A stretch of DNA of 22,248 nt, from contig JAUCBJ010000035.1 in assembly GCA_032718475.1 (NCBI GenBank), forward strand, positions 1 to 22,248, given 5' to 3'. This document shows positions 18,266-22,248 of this stretch, one piece after another. The stretch comes from Nemertoderma westbladi (lineage: Eukaryota; Xenacoelomorpha; Nemertodermatida; Nemertodermatidae). The notes under the pieces are model-generated. The model was not told the DNA's origin. It worked only from the letters and a program-made list of their open reading frames with translations, and made no database searches. Numbering within the stretch: position 1 is the stretch's first letter; each line of letters opens with the position of its first letter. A program made the translations under genes and the position numbers.

Positions 18266-19179
18266 TGCGAAGTTTCGAAACTGTGCGAGTAACTGTTGAT
18301 ACATCTATGTGGAGATGTGTGATATGTGGAGATGTGTGATACAACGCCAACGCATCTTATGCCGATGTAGTAATATGGGTATTGAAATAATATTAAATCA
18401 ATGTACACTCTTAAAGCTGCAGCGAAAAAATGTAGCTAATTTCCTAGGTTACATATAAAATAATAATATTATTTTTAAGAACATTAATTTTACTACTTTG
18501 CAAAAATTCAATTAAAAAATAACCAGACATATACATTGTGGAATAAACTATTTCAGAAGCCTACAACAGCCATGCCATGGATTGTATTTATGTTATTATA
18601 TCTGTCATTTAACTGAGATAGCAATAGTAGTAATAGTCGAACGGTTATGCGGCCCGTCCAGCCTATAATAAACACAATTCAGTGATTGGGCTGGAATAGC
18701 AATACTGGTTGCCTCTATTACAATTCCTCTCAGGTTAGTCTACAGCCACAACTCCCAGCAGGTAGCTCCACACCATCAGAGACTTGACCAATAATGGGAA
18801 GGATTAAATTTGTACTCAATAATTGTGCGGTTTAATTACGTTTAGATCAATTAAAGACACATTTATTAAAGCAAATCACTTAAACTAATTAAAAACTATA
18901 ATAGAATGGCGTATGGGGATTATATCTGTATAATTTTTAATTATAATTATTTAAATCTTATACTGTAAAACAATTAATTTCCTTTAAAAGGCAGGTTGAA
19001 AATGGCGTTTTCACCGCAATCAACTTAATTAACTAATTAACTGCTATTATCTTAGCTTCTCGAAGGCCACACGGAAATTCTACTTGGAAAATTTCTAAAG
19101 TTTTGCCAAACAACATGTGTACCAAGTTTGGATAGATTTCATCAAAGATTGGCCGAGTTATTAACGTTTAAAATTGAAC
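18266..19179. other. AT-rich intergenic, no gene seen
   Basis: A 16-17-bp direct repeat (gtggagatgtgtgata twice) lies near 18309-18342. At about 19090-19170, 'ccaagtttggatagatttca' and 'ggccgagttatta' resemble tail sequences often found next to microsatellite-ended retroelements. No gene seen. Confidence 0.4.
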
Positions 19180-19210
19180 ACGACAGAACGACAGAACGAC
19201 AGAACGACAG
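19180..19210. repeat. (ACGACAGA)n microsatellite, ~3.9 units
   Basis: An 8-bp unit repeated almost four times, directly past the 3' end of the minus-strand LINE. It probably represents that LINE's tandem-repeat tail (TCTGTCGT on the LINE strand). Confidence 0.85.
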
Positions 19211-19215
19211 GTTGA

Positions 19216-20122
19216 TTAATGGTACCACTACGCTAAGGCTCACTCACTTCGTGGCTCGCCCCACACGTCACTTGCTGATTGAAAGCATAGTTTGCAAGTG
19301 CAGGGCTCTGTAGGGCGCCAGCAGCCGGATGAGCATAACTTTGATGCATTCCATTAGAGATGAGTTGAGCCGCTGCTCGACGACGCATCTTAGATAGGTA
19401 TCGCAGGTCTATTGCGGCCTGAGATGGTCTATCTACAGCTTCTAGAACCCGTGTGGTGGAAGAAAACTTGCTGATGCCGCACCACAGTTTGAAGAAGAAT
19501 CCACGAGTCTTAATGACATGAGGGAGGGATGTGTGTTTGTTCTTGTTGGGTTCGAAGATAATACAGCCGTAAGTGCACGCTGGAAAGATTACACATTCCC
19601 ACAACTTGTGTGCAGATTCCCAAGATATTGCTAGCAGGTCGACAGTTGCGGCGAGTCTCAGGCTGGAGGCGATAACCTTGGTGTAAAGGTGTGAGTAGTG
19701 ACCAGAAGGAGTGTTTTTGGTTGTCAGGGCAACACCCAAATAACAGAACTTGTTTACAAACTCAAGTTCTTTATTATTATAGATCAGCTTATCATTGCGC
19801 GCGAGTTGGCCTCGTCGACGGAACTTTAATACTTTTGTCTTTTTTAGGTTCATGTTAGACTATTAAGCGCACAAAAAGCTTCTAATTTGATAAGTGATTC
19901 CTGAACTGAACTTAGTGAGTTACCATATATAACCAAATCATCAGCGTACAATAGAAGAAACACTGCGGTGACGGCTATAGCAGCCGGGAGATCAGCGATG
20001 AAGAGGCTAAATAGGAGAGGCGATAATTTATCACCTTGTAGGACTCCGATCATTTGGCTGATTGGCTCTGTTAGGTACAAGCCAATGCTCAATCGAAGAA
20101 AGTTCACAGCTAAATGGACCAT
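19216..20122 (-). pseudogene. 5'-truncated LINE: RT palm to C-terminus, one frameshift
   Basis: The RT palm reads 'GVLQGDKLSPLLFSLFIADLP' and 'LLLYADDLVIYG', with the catalytic YADD intact. The frame stops at 19850, and the next frame (ATG at 19853) continues with 'NLKKTKVLKF' and 'FCYLGVALT', the usual RT thumb blocks, to a TAG at 19233. One base is missing at the junction: the overlap ATGA looks like a stop-restart but sits inside a motif that is contiguous in LINEs. Sequence upstream of about 20122 does not read as RT, so the copy is 5' truncated. The short 3' UTR ends in an 8-bp tandem repeat. The clade is uncertain, in the broad I/jockey/CR1-like range. Confidence 0.85.
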
Positions 20123-21222
20123 ATCGCATGAATGAAATGTCGGCTGATGTTAGAGCATTTGATAAAATATGTTCTTTCACTCTCAATTTTCATATATTGT
20201 GACCTCTTTCTATTACTTAATAAACCATGCAAAATGAAGGCAAAATGTCCGGTCTGATGCAATGAACGGAGTTGCGCTAGTGTACCTCTCACCGAGGGCC
20301 GCTCACTGTATCTGTTTATTTACCCTTTTTCCCTTCGATGTATTGATTTGCTCTATATTTCATTTAGTTCGGTACGGTATTTGATTATCTATTGTATTTA
20401 ACTGAGATACGATACCGGGAGGGTGTGACAACACAGTATAACAAGCAAATGACTGACTAATTAATTCTGTAAGGACTCAAGTCTGGTGATTGTGTTTCCC
20501 TTTAGGGGAAACGTATAGTAGTGACAAGTCTTTGGGTCTAATTATATTGATATCACTACAGTATTCAATTTGTGACAACTCTCAATCGTGATGTAATTAA
20601 TAATAAGAGCTTTGCTTATATTAATGGTCTGAAATATCGCCATATATTAATTATTTAGTAAGTCAGAGATATGACAACACACAAATCTGATACAATTGTC
20701 CAGATTATCACTGATACTTAGTTACAGCAACCCACCTGTTGTGGCGCGTGTAAAACCTCCTTGATTCTGTAATATCGGCGATATATTAAGCAAATAATAA
20801 AGACAAATTGAATTTACCAGTAGAATATCCAATATACGATAAATAATTATAATTCAATTATTAACTCTTTAAGTTTAGACCTTAGGCCTGTAATAACCAC
20901 CAGTCAATTAAACTTGACCGGGGATCAGTGCCTCTGCATGGGCAATACGACTTCTTCTGTCCAACAATAACAAAAAGAGTGAATCAACCACAGAACTAAT
21001 CGTACTTATATACCAGCTTATCAGTAAGGAGCATAGCCAATAAGGCATCACGGATTCCTTGAGGCTTACAGGCCGAATACATTAGCTCGGATATGCAGTA
21101 TAATGGCACTAGATGGCGTCACAACCCTCAACAAGGAATTATCTAACAGAAATAGCCAATATTATATCGTAACCGACTTTATCAATATAAAATGGTGTTT
21201 TGAGCTTAACCATATTACCACT
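20123..21222. other. AT-rich intergenic, no gene; possible LTR-like pieces
   Basis: A hairpin gtttccc-tttag-gggaaac lies at 20494-20512. 'aatatcgccatatatta' (near 20634) and 'aatatcggcgatatatta' (near 20771) are similar. 'gagggtgtgacaacac' near 20420 and the complement of 'gtcacaaccctc' near 21118 give a weak inverted pair. These hint at a decayed LTR or DNA element but are too weak for a firm call. Confidence 0.35.
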
Positions 21223-21244
21223 GGGGGGGGGGGGGGGGGGGGGG
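21223..21244. repeat. G22 homopolymer
   Basis: An uninterrupted run of 22 G. Confidence 0.95.
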
Positions 21245-21454
21245 CGAATCGGCCCCTTCTTAGTTTTTAATTGCTGTAACTATGCAACCACATTACGTAC
21301 CGGCCCAATGTTTATTGAGAATTAGCCAAATTTAATGCCGCATCTTTTGCAAAAAACGACGTTGCAATTGGATTTCTACTTTTCGATGTGGGTGCCACCT
21401 CAAAATTTGGTCTCCTGCACCAAATTTTTTGAAATTTTCGAATTTTACAAAGTC

Positions 21455-22248
21455 AATTTTTTTTAGTAATTATTTATGTTTGGGCTATTTTTATTTATTT
21501 TTATTGGTTTGGATCACTCTAATGCTCTATACAAGTATGTAAGTGTAGTGGTACGTCATTTTTGGAACACTAAATCTCACTAAAAAAACTTTCAAAATTA
21601 CTTTATTCGGAAAATTTACTAAAGTTTTGATTTCGAAGCATTTTTATTGGTTTTCTGGAGCGCTGAATCGATTGAAAGTAATATAGAAGCCTGAAGACTT
21701 AGTGGTTCGCCATTTTTGGTGCACCAAAATTAGGGCGTGGCACTTCAAATTTTGAAAAATACGAGATTCGGAAAATACACTAAAGTTTTGATTTGCAAAG
21801 CATTTTTATAGGTTTTCTGGAGCGCTGAATCGATTGAAAGTAATATAGAAGCCTGAAGACTTACTGGTTCGCCATTTTTGGGGTGCACCAAAATTAGGGC
21901 GTGGCACTTCAAATTTTGAAAAATACGAGATTCTGAAAATACACTAAAGTTTTGATTTCAAATAATATATTTTATGTGTTTTCTGGAGTGTTGAATGGAT
22001 TGAAAGTAATATTGAAGATTCAAGTCTTGGCGGTACGTCATTATTGGTTCACCACAATTAAGGTGTGGCACTTTCTTAAAATGCCACGCTCCAATTTTGG
22101 TGTACGAAAAATGACGAACCACTAAGTCTTCAGGCTTTTGTATTAATTTCAATCGATTCAGCGGTCCAGAAAACCTAAAATATGCATTAAAATCTCAACT
22201 TTGGTGTATTTTCCGAATCTCGTATTTTTCAAAATTTGAGGTGCCACG
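21455..22248. repeat. Satellite-like tandem array (~161-164 bp) with an inversion
   Basis: 'aaagttttgattt' recurs at 21621, 21782 and 21946, giving periods of 161 and 164 bp. A more diverged unit precedes (shared 'tttttattgg' at 21498 and 21641). Units share 'tggagcgctgaatcgattga', 'gcctgaagactta' and 'gggcgtggcacttcaaattt'. At about 22077 (gtggca...tgccac) the array turns round, and 22078-22248 is a unit in reverse orientation. The array runs off the window, so its true size is unknown. Confidence 0.85.

Noticed and set aside
1-22248. CRISPR arrays, operons or bacterial signals
   Set aside because: The sequence is eukaryotic in character; the tandem repeats seen are minisatellites or satellites without unique spacers.

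Overview
This is an AT-rich eukaryotic window dominated by transposable-element (TE) remnants, with one plausible host-type gene. An invertebrate animal is likely: the LINE families, a piggyBac element with TTAA target sites, hammerhead-ribozyme repeats, long G/C homopolymers and a histamine N-methyltransferase-like gene fit a marine invertebrate genome. An echinoderm or hemichordate is my guess at low confidence; nothing here fixes the species.

Layout. 1-1426: AT-rich, with one diverged copy of a dispersed repeat (628-790). 1427-3940: a large inverted repeat whose loop holds a 5'-truncated LINE on the minus strand, with a 36-nt poly(A) tail and a 13-bp target-site duplication. 3981-4550: a second fold-back element. 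4644-6294: a decayed CR1/L2-type LINE (minus strand) flanked by imperfect direct repeats. 6470-6719: a C-rich minisatellite. 7293-9055: pieces of another decayed LINE (minus strand), ending at a perfect 29-bp snap-back. 10125-11042: an intact single-exon methyltransferase gene (plus strand), the only convincing intact host-type coding sequence. 11461-11508: a degenerate hammerhead-like motif. 11509-14470: no recognisable gene. 14471-14831: a fold-back built from two inverted hammerhead ribozymes, one with an intact core. 15248-16921: a complete but internally deleted piggyBac element. 16922-19179: a repeat copy, homopolymers and a 154-bp tandem duplication. 19216-20122: the 3' end of a third LINE type. 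20123-21390: no gene. 21455-22248: a satellite-like tandem array that flips orientation.

The genes do not form a pathway. The story is structural: nested insertions, fold-backs and a self-cleaving RNA motif. The best candidates for follow-up are the hammerhead pair, the LINE sitting in the loop of a palindrome, and the piggyBac deletion derivative with intact ends.
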